DNA from: Rhizobium sp. WSM4643
GTDB taxonomy: Bacteria > Pseudomonadota > Alphaproteobacteria > Rhizobiales > Rhizobiaceae
Direction: 5' to 3'
Assembly (NCBI RefSeq): GCF_025152745.1
Contig: NZ_CP104040.1
Location: 4,369,501-4,433,500 of the forward strand
Length of the DNA: 64,000 nucleotides
Below are positions 49,586 through 58,000 of the stretch, in pieces. The notes below the pieces were generated by a model. That model saw nothing but the letters and a program-made list of their open reading frames with translations, ran no database searches and was not told where the DNA came from. How positions within the stretch are numbered: the stretch's first letter is position 1; every line of letters starts with the position of its first letter. The translations under genes and the position numbers were made by a program.

Positions 49586-51192
49586 GCGAACACACCATGC
49601 ATGAACCAGCGAGGATCAAGCTCCTGACCATAGAAGCCGCGCCGATAGATCCAGAAGCGATGTCCGGTCTCATCCTCGATGCGGAAATAGTCACGCGCCT
49701 CGGCGTCATTTCCATCGATCCACCATTCCATGGCAATCCGTTCCGGCCCTTCGCTTCTTGCCACCTGATGCTGCATACGCCGCCAGCGAAAGATCTGCGG
49801 CGGACCGTCGGGCACTTCGGCAAGTATGGTCTCGACGGGCTCCGGCGTTGCAAACAGCCGCAGCGGACGCTCTTCGCGGAAAGGAAGCTGGATGTCCTGC
49901 TCCGCCTTCCGCCTGGGAAGGCTCTCCATCACAGGAATCGTGATGACGGCGCGTTCCGGAACATGGCTCTCGCGAAGCTGGAAGCTTTGCAGGCAATCCG
50001 CACCCAGCCGGGCCGAGACCCGGTCGACGAAGGCCGAAAGCGAGATCTCTCCCTGCCGGTCGCCTTCGAAATCACCCTGCGCCTCGCTGAAGGGATCATG
50101 CCGCAACACATTCAACCGCAGGATCTCGAAGCCATAGCCGGCATCGAGATCATCATAGACCGCCTGCAATCGCTCGGAAAAAAGCCCGGCGATGAACTTT
50201 GGTTCGCGAAGCGGCTGCGAAGCGCCGACGGAGATGCGAAAGACCCTGCCGTCGACGCGGAACAGGACCAGTTCGAACACCCGCCCGCCAGCCCCCCGCG
50301 CCTCCAGCGACGGCTGCAGCAATAGGGCGACCTGCCTGGTGACGGCAAGGATCTGCTCTTCCGTCCCGATGGGCTCGATCAGGCGGCTTTCGGCCGAGAG
50401 GCTGGCAACAGGACGCCGGGGCGAGACCGGCTCCTCTTCACGTCCCAGCGCCTGGTCGAGACGCAGAAGCAGCTCCGGGCCGAACCGGCGGGTCAGCGGC
50501 GCGCGCGGTGCATCGATGACGTCGCCGATATATTTCAGACCGATCTTGTTCAGGGCAGCGACGGTTTGTCCTTCCAGCCGCAAGGCTGCGACCGGCAAGG
50601 ACATCAGCACATGTTCCGCCTCCTCGTCCCCGATCACGCCGCCTTGCCCGAAGCGGGACGCGGCCCAGGAAAGGCCTGATGACGATGAAACCGCGCCGCG
50701 GGCATCGAATCCCATATGGAAAAGCCGCGACAGCACATCCTTGAGAAGCGCCTTTTCACCGCCGAAGAGATGGGCGCAGCCGCTAATGTCGAGAAACAGA
50801 CCGTCCTTGCCGTCGAACGCCACCAGCGGCGTATAGCGGTCGCACCAGTCGGCAATGGCCTCCAGCAACCGGCGGTCGGCCGCCAGATCCTCTTCCGCCA
50901 CCTCGAGCATGGGGTACATGGCGCGCGCTTCGGCAACGCCCAGCTCCTTCCTCAGCCCCAACCTTTCGGCCAACTCGTCCAGTGCCGTCAGCCGCATGGC
51001 ATTGTTGAGCTTGCCGGAACAGACGATAGGCGGCGTTTCAGGACGCCCTTTCGAACGCCAGGAGAGCCCCCATCGCTTGCGGGCGATCCGGTCCGTTGGC
51101 AGATGCGGGAAGCTGAGCGCCAGAATGCGCTGACTGTTCGCCTGGAGGACGAACGAGGTTTGGTTCGGCGACAGGGAGAAATTGGCGGTCAT
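49582..51192 (-). CDS. imuB: ImuB, Y-family polymerase-like mutagenesis protein
   Basis: Adapter that links DnaE2 to the sliding clamp. 536 residues from ATG 51192 ([36 protein letters not shown]). The Y-polymerase fold is visible ([15 protein letters not shown] region reading [31 protein letters not shown]-like [32 protein letters not shown]). The catalytic DxDxFF motif at the N-terminus is replaced by ALSFPHL, as in other ImuB, so it is not a polymerase. A short hydrophobic element RPLRLF near residue 445 may bind the beta clamp. It starts 155 nt inside imuA in another frame. Confidence 0.94.
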   Translation of the reverse strand: MTANFSLSPNQTSFVLQANSQRILALSFPHLPTDRIARKRWGLSWRSKGRPETPPIVCSGKLNNAMRLTALDELAERLGLRKELGVAEARAMYPMLEVAEEDLAADRRLLEAIADWCDRYTPLVAFDGKDGLFLDISGCAHLFGGEKALLKDVLSRLFHMGFDARGAVSSSSGLSWAASRFGQGGVIGDEEAEHVLMSLPVAALRLEGQTVAALNKIGLKYIGDVIDAPRAPLTRRFGPELLLRLDQALGREEEPVSPRRPVASLSAESRLIEPIGTEEQILAVTRQVALLLQPSLEARGAGGRVFELVLFRVDGRVFRISVGASQPLREPKFIAGLFSERLQAVYDDLDAGYGFEILRLNVLRHDPFSEAQGDFEGDRQGEISLSAFVDRVSARLGADCLQSFQLRESHVPERAVITIPVMESLPRRKAEQDIQLPFREERPLRLFATPEPVETILAEVPDGPPQIFRWRRMQHQVARSEGPERIAMEWWIDGNDAEARDYFRIEDETGHRFWIYRRGFYGQELDPRWFMHGVFA

Positions 51193-51982
51193 GGGGATTC
51201 CACTCCAGAAGAAAGGAGAGCGGGGCCGGATTGCGGCTCTTCTCCAGCGTAAGACGGAAAATCGGATTGCCGATGCTGCCGGAAAGTTTCGATCCATCCG
51301 GCAACGGCCGCAGACCGGACGGGGCTGGTTCAACATGCAGACGGATGGCCGCACTGCTTGCCTCCTCTGCTCCGGCCTGGCGGACAAGGAATAGCGGACG
51401 GCGGGCAGCATGCGCCCTGAGACTGAGCCTGCGGCTTTCGGTCAGGCCAAAATGGGCGGGATTGCCTCGCACTTCGAAGATGACGGCCGAGAAGGCAGCG
51501 CTTTCCACCGCCACCTCCGCCAGCCAGAGCGCCTCATCCAGCTTGCGCGGCGCGGCATGGAGAAACCGCTCCGGGCTCAACCCGAAATCCCGAAGCCCTG
51601 GTGCATAGGGACGACCGGCCTCCAGCGTGCCGACGGCATCGCCGATCCAGAGCAACGGCATAAGCCTGCCGGCATCCGCTTCCTGTTTCTGCAGCCGCGC
51701 GGCAACAGCCATCGCCAGCCCGCTTGCCGCACCGGCATCGCGAGACAGAGCCGAGCGGAATTCGGTGATCGCATCGAGCGGCAACCCGCCTTCCAGCGCG
51801 CTGTCGAGAAATTCAACCCCAAACGCCAAGGGCGGCAGAATGCGTCTCCTGGGTGTCTGACCTCCTGCCGCCAAGGCTTCCTGCTCCGCCGCGGCAAGCG
51901 CCGGCGCGAGCCTTCCCTCCAGTCTGGCGATGGTTTCGCGGAGCGCAAAAAGCCGCTCGCGCGCCAGGGCGTGCTGCGCCAT
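51038..51982 (-). CDS. imuA: ImuA, SOS mutagenesis accessory protein
   Basis: RecA/SulA-like partner of ImuB and DnaE2. 314 residues from ATG 51982 (MAQHALARERLFALRETIARLEG), with GGAG six bases upstream. ATG 51994 would add four residues. The core reads FGVEFLDSALEGGLPLDAITEFRSALSRDAGAASGLAMAVAARL, where a RecA-type P-loop is degenerate. ALWLAEVAVESAAFSAVIFEVRG fits the equivalent of Walker B. The last 51 codons overlap imuB. First gene after the LexA box. Confidence 0.93.
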   Translation of the reverse strand: MAQHALARERLFALRETIARLEGRLAPALAAAEQEALAAGGQTPRRRILPPLAFGVEFLDSALEGGLPLDAITEFRSALSRDAGAASGLAMAVAARLQKQEADAGRLMPLLWIGDAVGTLEAGRPYAPGLRDFGLSPERFLHAAPRKLDEALWLAEVAVESAAFSAVIFEVRGNPAHFGLTESRRLSLRAHAARRPLFLVRQAGAEEASSAAIRLHVEPAPSGLRPLPDGSKLSGSIGNPIFRLTLEKSRNPAPLSFLLEWNPHDRQFLPVAEPNLVRPPGEQSAHSGAQLPASANGPDRPQAMGALLAFERAS

Positions 51983-52002
51983 GGCGTTCTCCAATTCGTC
52001 TT

Positions 52003-52017
52003 GTTCCTGTTATGTTC
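52003..52017 (-). promoter_or_regulatory. LexA (SOS) box before imuA
   Basis: On the minus strand GAACATAACAGGAAC, an exact alphaproteobacterial GAAC-N7-GAAC operator, 21 bases before the imuA ATG. It should repress imuA-imuB-dnaE2 until DNA damage cleaves LexA. It is also about 130 bases before the divergent metallopeptidase gene. Confidence 0.9.
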
Positions 52018-52143
52018 TTATAGATTCCAGAGAGCTAATGAAGAGTCAACGGCCATTTTCTATGAATTTATTCCTGCCTTTGATTCCGCACTCGAAAATC
52101 GGCGATAAAGGTTCTATATGGGCCCGCAAAGGAAGGAATATTC

Positions 52144-52581
52144 ATGGCCCGCATAGACCAGAGCGATGATTGGCGGGACCGCCATGCGCCGACGATCAGC
52201 ACCTTCGAGTCGCTGGCGATGGAGGCCTATAGCCATTTGCCGGATGAATTTCGCCAGCTGACGACCAACCTCACGATCGAGATTGAAGATTTCCCCGATG
52301 ACGACGTTTTCGAGGACATGGCGCTGGAAACCCCTTTCGATCTGCTCGGCCTTTTCGAGGGCAGGGGCATTTCCGAACGTTTCACGCTGGAAACCGGCGA
52401 GATGCCGAACCGCATCCGCCTCTACCGCCGCCCCATCCTCGACTACTGGGCTGAGAACGACGAGACGCTCGGCGATATCATCACCCACGTCCTGATCCAC
52501 GAGATCGGTCACCATTTCGGCCTAAGCGACGATGACATGGAGCGCATCGAGGCAAGCGCCGAGGAAGCCGCCGAACGATAG
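52144..52581 (+). CDS. Zincin-like metallopeptidase family protein
   Basis: 145-residue protein with HVLIHEIGHHFGLSDDDMERIEA, an HExxH motif with a third ligand candidate downstream. This is the small 'metallopeptidase family' (formerly DUF1025-type) found in many alphaproteobacteria and actinobacteria; its substrate is unknown. The N-terminal half has FESLAMEAYSHLPDEFRQLTTNLTIEIEDFPDDD, typical of the family. GGAAGGAA precedes ATG 52144. There is no signal peptide, so cytoplasmic. It is divergent from imuA. Confidence 0.88.
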   Translation: MARIDQSDDWRDRHAPTISTFESLAMEAYSHLPDEFRQLTTNLTIEIEDFPDDDVFEDMALETPFDLLGLFEGRGISERFTLETGEMPNRIRLYRRPILDYWAENDETLGDIITHVLIHEIGHHFGLSDDDMERIEASAEEAAER

Positions 52582-52631
52582 AGCGCCGCGCGTCCAAGGA
52601 CGTGCTAAGGGCGCTCTATCACTTTCAATCA

Positions 52632-52677
52632 CGCATAATCCTGTCCAAAAATCGATTACGATTTTCGGGGTTATGCG
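52632..52677. repeat. Rhizobial palindromic intergenic repeat
   Basis: Imperfect hairpin with outer arms CGCATAA and TTATGCG and inner CCAAAAATCG/CGATTTTCGG around ATTA. A preceding inverted pair AGAGCGCC/GGGCGCTCT (52580-52620) belongs to the same block. I recall similar CGCATAAT-type palindromes scattered in Rhizobium intergenic regions. Confidence 0.6.
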
Positions 52678-52685
52678 CTAAAACC

Positions 52686-52892
52686 TCACTGCTCTGAGAG
52701 CTTCATCTCAGGATCGTAATCCTTGCCTTCGACATGCTTGACGACGGCCTGGCCGCATTGCATCGCGCCGGTCGCGGCATTGAAAGCATAGGTCGGCGAG
52801 CCCTCCAGCGACCAGCCCTTGTTGAGGACGGCGGTGACCTTGTGGCAAAAGGAAGCATCGTCGGGACCGGTCAGGAAGCGGTAAAGTTTCAT
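52686..52892 (-). CDS. DUF1737 domain protein
   Basis: 68 residues starting MKLYRFLTGPDDASFCHKVTAVLNKGWSLEGSPTYAFN, the DUF1737 pattern (short, soluble, function unknown). The start ATG shares one base with the stop of the CoA-lyase-like gene (TAATG junction), so it is probably translated from the same mRNA. The C-terminus is acidic (HVEGKDYDPEMKLSEQ). Confidence 0.85.
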   Translation of the reverse strand: MKLYRFLTGPDDASFCHKVTAVLNKGWSLEGSPTYAFNAATGAMQCGQAVVKHVEGKDYDPEMKLSEQ

Positions 52893-53812
52893 TACATCAT
52901 CTTTCGTGCTGCAATCTGGCGGGCTGCGATCAGGCGGGCTTTATGGACCAGACTTTCCGCTTGGGCAAGATGCAGCCGCTCGATCATCCGCCCGCCTGCA
53001 TTGATGACGTTCAGCCCATCGGAAGCGGGGTCGGCAAAGGCTGATATGATCGCCTCCGCTTCTGCAATCGCCGCCGGATCGGGGCCGAAATGGCGGTTGG
53101 CGGGCTCGATCTGCGCCGGATGGATCAGCATCTTGCCGGCAAAACCCATGGCCCGGCCCTGCAGGCATTCGGCATCGAAACCCTGTTCGTCCCTGAAATC
53201 GTTGAAGACGCTGTCGATCGCATCGAGCCCATAGGCGCTGACCGCAAGGACGACCTGCATCAGCCACGGCACGAGATAGCTCCTCCCCGGTTGTGGAAGC
53301 ACACCGGTTTCCTTGCGTAGGTCGTTGAGCCCGACAACGAGACAATCGAGCCGCGAGCCCGGCGTGCGTCCGGCTTCGGCGATAACAGCCGCATTCAGGA
53401 TGCCACGCGGTGTCTCGATCATCGCCCAGATGCGCAGATCTTCCGGTGCTTCGGCCTCGGAGAGAAGGTCACTGAGCGCCATGACATCCTGCGGTTGGTC
53501 GACCTTCGGCAGCAGCACGGCGTCGGGATTGAGCGCGATTGCCAGTTCCATGTCCGCCAGACCGAAATTGGTCGACAGGTCATTGATGCGGATGATCCGT
53601 TCCTTGCCTTCCAGCGGCCGAGCCGAAAAGAAATTCCTCAGATTTTCCCGCGCTTCCGCCTTTCTTTCCGGCGCCACGGAATCCTCGAGATCGAAGATCA
53701 CGGCATCGCAATCGACCGCATGAGTTTTTTCGAGGGCGCGGGGATTGATGGCAGGCACACTCAACACCGAACGGCGCAGGCGGGCGGAGCGGGTCGTGGG
53801 GTTTCGGCTCAT
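52892..53812 (-). CDS. HpcH/HpaI aldolase / citrate lyase beta-like protein (CoA ester lyase)
   Basis: 306 residues, TIM-barrel enzyme that makes or breaks acyl-CoA esters of malate or citramalate type. Evidence: RSVLSVPAINPRALEK, CDAVIFDLEDSVAPERKAEARENL, VLLPKVDQPQDV, WAMIETPRGILNAAVIAEA (catalytic Glu), GLNDLRKETG and GFAGKMLIHPAQIEPANRHFGP. These match CitE-like and malyl-CoA lyase relatives. The citrate lyase alpha and gamma genes are absent, so it is not a citrate lyase complex; the substrate is open. ATG 53812 begins MSRNPTTRSARLRRSV. Followed by DUF1737. Confidence 0.88.
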   Translation of the reverse strand: MSRNPTTRSARLRRSVLSVPAINPRALEKTHAVDCDAVIFDLEDSVAPERKAEARENLRNFFSARPLEGKERIIRINDLSTNFGLADMELAIALNPDAVLLPKVDQPQDVMALSDLLSEAEAPEDLRIWAMIETPRGILNAAVIAEAGRTPGSRLDCLVVGLNDLRKETGVLPQPGRSYLVPWLMQVVLAVSAYGLDAIDSVFNDFRDEQGFDAECLQGRAMGFAGKMLIHPAQIEPANRHFGPDPAAIAEAEAIISAFADPASDGLNVINAGGRMIERLHLAQAESLVHKARLIAARQIAARKMM

Positions 53813-53950
53813 GGCGAATTAGTGCCAAGCTTTGAAAGCCGAAGCAAGCAGCCCACCCCAGAACATCGAGCAGAACAACAAAAAGCCATGCTTGCCTTGC
53901 AGAGAGGAAAAAGAAGGACCACATTCCTTTCCGAAGAAAGGTCTCTAACC

Positions 53951-54184
53951 ATGCAGAACATTCGCTCCATCTTCCTCATGCTTGCCGGCGCCACTGTGTT
54001 TGTGGCCATGCTGCTTCTCACCTTTTCGGTGACGCTCGCCGTCGGCGGCATCCTGACCGTGCTCATGGTCGGACGTGCGCTTTCGATGAAGATGAAGCCC
54101 GCTCCGGTTCGTGCCAAGGCAAATAACGGCCATCGCGAAATGCGGGTGTGGAACGACGGCCGCGGCACGATCATCGATCTCTGA
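53951..54184 (+). CDS. Small inner-membrane protein, 77 aa
   Basis: ATG 53951 (MQNIRSIFLMLAGATVFVAMLLLTFSVTLAVGGILTVLMVGRALSMKMK) has AAAGG nine bases upstream. Two closely spaced hydrophobic stretches (about residues 7-26 and 28-43) suggest a helical hairpin, with a basic C-terminal half (KPAPVRAKANNGHREMRVWNDGRGTIIDL). I do not recognise a named family, but the layout resembles conserved rhizobial small membrane proteins. It stands alone, divergent from the CoA-lyase-like gene. Confidence 0.75.
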   Translation: MQNIRSIFLMLAGATVFVAMLLLTFSVTLAVGGILTVLMVGRALSMKMKPAPVRAKANNGHREMRVWNDGRGTIIDL

Positions 54185-54294
54185 TCATCTTTTCGCTGAA
54201 AATTTGGCCGACACTGTCGCATCGCGCGTCCATGTTACGTCTTTGAAGCAGCCAGGCATTCAGCCGGCGCTTTAGAAACGAATGGAGGACAAGC

Positions 54295-54717
54295 ATGGAT
54301 ACGACGACAGAGAGCAACCCGACCAAGATGCCACCGGTCAAGAATGGCCTGCTGCCCTATCTGACGATCGACGGCGCAGTGAAAGCTGCGGAATTCTACA
54401 AGAAGGCCTTCGGCGCCGAAGAGGCCTATCTCGTGCCGGTCGACGAAAGCGGCCGAACGATGCATGTGCATCTTTACATCAACGGCAGCTCCCTTATGCT
54501 GTCGGATGCCTATCCCGAACACGGTCATCCCTTCAAAGGCCATGAAGGCTTCGCCATTCAGCTGGTGGTCGACGATATCGATTTCTGGTGGAACCGTGCC
54601 GTGGCTGCCGGCGCCGAAATCGTCATGCCGGTCGAACTGATGTTCTGGGGCGACCGCTACGGCCAGCTTCGTGATCCGTTCGGCGTCCTCTGGGGCCTGA
54701 ATGCGCCGTCCAAATAA
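54295..54717 (+). CDS. VOC family protein (glyoxalase/PhnB-like)
   Basis: 140 residues. ATG 54295 has GGAGG six bases upstream. The PhnB-type pattern is GLLPYLTIDGAVKAAEFYKKAFGAEEAYLVPVDESGRTMHVHLYINGSSLMLSD, and further on FAIQLVVDDIDFWWNRAVAAGAEIVMPVELMFWGDRYGQLRDPFGVLWGL. These are the paired beta-alpha-beta modules of the vicinal-oxygen-chelate fold. The actual reaction is unknown, as for most PhnB-like proteins. Cytoplasmic. Not linked in function to leuD. Confidence 0.88.
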   Translation: MDTTTESNPTKMPPVKNGLLPYLTIDGAVKAAEFYKKAFGAEEAYLVPVDESGRTMHVHLYINGSSLMLSDAYPEHGHPFKGHEGFAIQLVVDDIDFWWNRAVAAGAEIVMPVELMFWGDRYGQLRDPFGVLWGLNAPSK

Positions 54718-54851
54718 GGGACAGGCTCAATCGGCGGATCGCGCGAAACGTCGCGTGGCCGCCGTCTGTGAAAAGATTCTCCTTCATTTCGGCGAAAAAC
54801 TGGACTAGATGCAAATTCAGAAAGTAGATTTGCTGAAATGGAGCATGGATC

Positions 54852-55460
54852 ATGGATAAATTCGTGAAGCTCACGGGCGTTGCAGCGCCGCTGCCGGTCG
54901 TCAACGTCGACACCGACATGATCATTCCGAAGGATTATCTGAAGACGATCAAGCGCACCGGCCTCGGCACCGGCCTCTTCGCGGAAGCCCGCTACAATGA
55001 GGACGGCTCAGAAAACCCGGATTTCGTGCTGAACAAGCCGGCCTACCGCGATGCCAAGATCCTCGTTGCCGGCGACAATTTCGGCTGCGGCTCCTCGCGC
55101 GAGCACGCCCCCTGGGCGCTGCTCGATTTCGGCATCCGCTGCGTCATCTCGACCAGCTTCGCCGACATCTTCTACAACAACTGTTTCAAGAACGGCATTC
55201 TGCCGATCAAGGTCAGCCAGGAAGATCTCGACAAGCTGATGGACGACGCCTCGCGCGGCTCCAACGCCATCCTCACCGTCGACCTCGAAAACCTCGAGAT
55301 CACCGGTCCCGATGGTGGCTTGATCAAGTTCGATCTCGACGAATTCAAGCGCCACTGCCTGCTGAACGGTCTCGACGATATCGGCCTGACGCTGGAAAAA
55401 GGCAAGGCGATCGACAACTTCGAAAAGAAGAATGCCGCTTCGCACCCCTGGGCAGCCTGA
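54852..55460 (+). CDS. leuD: 3-isopropylmalate dehydratase small subunit
   Basis: Swivel domain subunit that with LeuC (not in this window) isomerises 2- to 3-isopropylmalate in leucine synthesis. 202 residues. Conserved: [89 protein letters not shown] 54852 is preceded by GGAG; another ATG lies seven bases upstream out of frame. A strong terminator follows. leuB is 1.2 kb downstream on the same strand. Confidence 0.97.
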   Translation: MDKFVKLTGVAAPLPVVNVDTDMIIPKDYLKTIKRTGLGTGLFAEARYNEDGSENPDFVLNKPAYRDAKILVAGDNFGCGSSREHAPWALLDFGIRCVISTSFADIFYNNCFKNGILPIKVSQEDLDKLMDDASRGSNAILTVDLENLEITGPDGGLIKFDLDEFKRHCLLNGLDDIGLTLEKGKAIDNFEKKNAASHPWAA

Positions 55461-55484
55461 GCCCAATCCAATCGATTACCGATC

Positions 55485-55509
55485 AAGCCGGGCATTTGCC
55501 CGGCTTTTT
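55485..55509 (+). terminator. Rho-independent terminator of leuD
   Basis: Nine-pair stem (arms AAGCCGGGC and GCCCGGCTT, loop ATTT) running into TTTTTC, 25 bases after the leuD stop. On the other strand it may also serve the convergent dehydratase gene ending at 55522. Confidence 0.92.
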
Positions 55510-55521
55510 CTTTGGTGTGGG

Positions 55522-56454
55522 TCAAAGAAATTTTTCTTTCCAGCCCCTGAGTTTTTCGAGCGACACACCGATGCCGCCGCAGACTTCGATAAGCGGATGG
55601 TCGAAGCGCTGAAGCAGTCCGGCATGCACATCGGCAACGGCAAGGGCCGCGCCGCAAGCCGGCTCGACCAGAATGCGCTGCGCATCGGCAAATTTCAGGC
55701 AGGCGGCAACGGCATCGGCGTCGCTGACGACAACACTTTCAATCGGATGCTGCTTCGGCAGGTCGAAGACATGCTGCGCCACTTGCCGCGCGCCGAGCGA
55801 ATTGGCAATCGAAGTAATGGCGGGAAGGGTGATGCGCTCATTCGCCCTGAGACTGGCGTTCAGCGAAGCCGCCCCTTCCGTTTCGACGGCGATAACAGGC
55901 ACATCGAAAAGCCCGTTTCGCTTCAAGCCCTCGACAATGCCGGCAAGCAGCCCGCCACCGCCGACGCTGGTGACGACGCAATCGAATTTTGCCCCCTTCG
56001 CCACCACCTCGTCGATTAGCGTGGCATGGCCATCCCACAGAAGCGGATGGTCGAAGGGGTGCACATAGGTTGCCTTGCGGCTTCGGGCGAGTTCGACTGC
56101 ATGGGCATTGGCCTCGTCGAAAACCGAACCATGAACGAGGACATTGGCGCCCGTTGCGGCAATCGTCTGGCGTACATCGGCCGCCGTCGTCTCCGGCACG
56201 ACGATCGTGACCGGCACATCGAGCGCCCGGCCGGCATAAGCCGCCGCAATGCCGGCATTACCGCCAGAAGCACAGAAGATCTCGCGCGCGCCATTTTCCA
56301 CCTCGTACTGGCAAAGCCGGCCGACACCGCGCAGCTTGAAGCTGCCGGAAGGCTGCAGCGCATCAAGCTTCAGCCAGAGCGGTTTGCCGCTGGCGCTATG
56401 GCCAGGTGCTGTCTGAACCAAGGGCGTGTCGAGATGGAGAGGTACGAAAGGCAT
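55522..56454 (-). CDS. PLP-dependent serine/threonine dehydratase-like enzyme
   Basis: 310 residues, fold type II PLP enzyme. The PLP lysine is in PSGSFKLRGVG, the substrate/cofactor loops are FCASGGNAGIAAAYA and TSVGGGGLLAGIVEG, and VEPACGAALAV is near the C-terminus. Within the family it resembles serine dehydratase/racemase-like proteins more than threonine deaminase IlvA, whose regulatory domain is missing. ATG 56454 (MPFVPLHLDTPLVQ) is the domain start; ATG 56523 would add 23 residues. It is minus-strand between leuD and leuB. Substrate cannot be fixed by eye. Confidence 0.88.
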   Translation of the reverse strand: MPFVPLHLDTPLVQTAPGHSASGKPLWLKLDALQPSGSFKLRGVGRLCQYEVENGAREIFCASGGNAGIAAAYAGRALDVPVTIVVPETTAADVRQTIAATGANVLVHGSVFDEANAHAVELARSRKATYVHPFDHPLLWDGHATLIDEVVAKGAKFDCVVTSVGGGGLLAGIVEGLKRNGLFDVPVIAVETEGAASLNASLRANERITLPAITSIANSLGARQVAQHVFDLPKQHPIESVVVSDADAVAACLKFADAQRILVEPACGAALAVADVHAGLLQRFDHPLIEVCGGIGVSLEKLRGWKEKFL

Positions 56455-56624
56455 GGGGAACCATCCAGGGAAATAAAGGTGGAGCCGCCTTTCTAATCCG
56501 TTTGCGGGCGCAGGAGCAATCATCGCTGCTCAGAGCGATGCGTACCGATTCACCGCTTCTGTCGCTTGAAATGCCCATTTCCGGGGTCTAAGAAACCGCA
56601 ACTTGTTTTTCCCAGGAGGGTTTC

Positions 56625-57737
56625 ATGACAGCGCGCAATCTTTTCCTGCTGCCGGGTGACGGCATCGGTCCCGAGGCCATGGGCGAGGTTCGCAAGATCA
56701 TCGCCTATATGAACGAGGCGATGAATGCCGGTTTCGTCACCGACGAAGGCCTTGTCGGCGGCTGCGCCTATGATGCGCATGGTGCGGCGATCTCGGAAGC
56801 CGACATGCGGAAGGCGCTTGCCGCCGATGCCGTTCTCTTCGGCGCCGTCGGTGGCCCGAAATGGGATAGCGTGCCTTACGAAGTGCGCCCGGAAGCTGGC
56901 CTGCTGCGCCTGCGCAAGGATCTGCAGCTCTTCGCAAACCTGCGCCCCGCCATCTGCTATCCGGCCCTTGCTGCGGCCTCGTCGCTGAAGCCGGAGCTGG
57001 TCGAAGGTCTTGACATTCTGATCATCCGCGAGCTGACCGGCGGCGTCTATTTCGGCGAGCCGAAGGAGATCATCGACCTCGGCAACGGCCAGAAGCGCGG
57101 CATCGACACGCAGGTTTACGATACCTACGAGATCGAGCGCATCGCCGGCGTCGCCTTCGAAATGGCCCGCACGCGGCAGAATCGCGTCTGCTCCATGGAA
57201 AAGCGCAACGTCATGAAGTCGGGCGTGCTCTGGAACCAGGTGGTGACCGAGACGCACAAGGCAAAATATTCCGACGTCCAGCTCGAACACATGCTGGCCG
57301 ATGCCGGCGGCATGCAGCTGGTGCGCCAGCCGAAGCAGTTCGACGTCATCGTCACCGACAACCTCTTCGGTGACATGCTCTCCGACGTCGCCGCCATGCT
57401 GACCGGCTCGCTCGGCATGCTGCCGTCGGCCTCGCTCGGCGCGCCTGACGGCAAGACCGGCAAGCGCAAGGCGCTCTACGAGCCGGTGCATGGCTCGGCC
57501 CCCGACATTGCCGGCAAGGGCATCGCCAATCCGATCGCCATGATCGCCTCATTCGCCATGTGCCTGCGTTACTCCTTCAATCTGGTGAAGGAAGCCGACG
57601 ATCTGGAAAAGGCGATCGCCAACGTGCTCGACAAGGGCATCCGCACCGGCGACATCATGGCCGACGGCGCAAGACAGGTCGGCACCGTCGAGATGGGCGA
57701 TACGATCCTCGCCGAATTCAAGACGCTTTCTGCCTGA
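56625..57737 (+). CDS. leuB: 3-isopropylmalate dehydrogenase
   Basis: Oxidative decarboxylase of leucine synthesis, 370 residues. AGGAGG lies six bases before ATG 56625. Family features: [107 protein letters not shown] (Lys) and [30 protein letters not shown] (metal Asp). It ends one base before a parS-like palindrome and 22 bases before its terminator. Confidence 0.98.
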   Translation: MTARNLFLLPGDGIGPEAMGEVRKIIAYMNEAMNAGFVTDEGLVGGCAYDAHGAAISEADMRKALAADAVLFGAVGGPKWDSVPYEVRPEAGLLRLRKDLQLFANLRPAICYPALAAASSLKPELVEGLDILIIRELTGGVYFGEPKEIIDLGNGQKRGIDTQVYDTYEIERIAGVAFEMARTRQNRVCSMEKRNVMKSGVLWNQVVTETHKAKYSDVQLEHMLADAGGMQLVRQPKQFDVIVTDNLFGDMLSDVAAMLTGSLGMLPSASLGAPDGKTGKRKALYEPVHGSAPDIAGKGIANPIAMIASFAMCLRYSFNLVKEADDLEKAIANVLDKGIRTGDIMADGARQVGTVEMGDTILAEFKTLSA

Positions 57738-57753
57738 TATTTCACGTGAAACA
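57738..57753. promoter_or_regulatory. parS-like ParB binding site
   Basis: TATTTCACGTGAAACA differs at one position (A for G at position 2) from the 16-bp bacterial parS form TGTTTCACGTGAAACA. It lies directly after the leuB stop and before its terminator hairpin, in noncoding sequence. Confidence 0.6.
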
Positions 57754-57759
57754 GTTCCG

Positions 57760-57792
57760 GCCCTTCGCAGCATTCTTGCGGAGGGCTTTTTT
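57760..57792 (+). terminator. Rho-independent terminator of leuB
   Basis: Ten-pair stem with one G-T pair (arms GCCCTTCGCA and TGCGGAGGGC, loop of seven), then TTTTTT. Confidence 0.9.
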
Positions 57793-57900
57793 CTCAAGGC
57801 CGCGAACCGCATCGGCTTGGTCGAATTATCCCAAACCGACTATCCTCGGCCACAATCTCGTGTATTTTTGCGCCGGATTTTAACGGGCGCATAACCTCGG

Positions 57901-57922
57901 CATTGGAAGCGATCTTCCAATG
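57901..57922. promoter_or_regulatory. 22-bp perfect palindrome upstream of PAP2 gene
   Basis: Left arm CATTGGAAG, centre CGAT, right arm CTTCCAATG. It is an operator-like inverted repeat about 80 bases before the chosen PAP2 start, overlapping an upstream in-frame ATG (57920). The binding protein is unknown. Confidence 0.5.
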
Positions 57923-58000
57923 GATTATGCGCCAATTCAAAATAATAGAGCGTCCTTAGCGCGTCGTGGCACTTTAGGGCAAATTCGAACGGACGACGGA

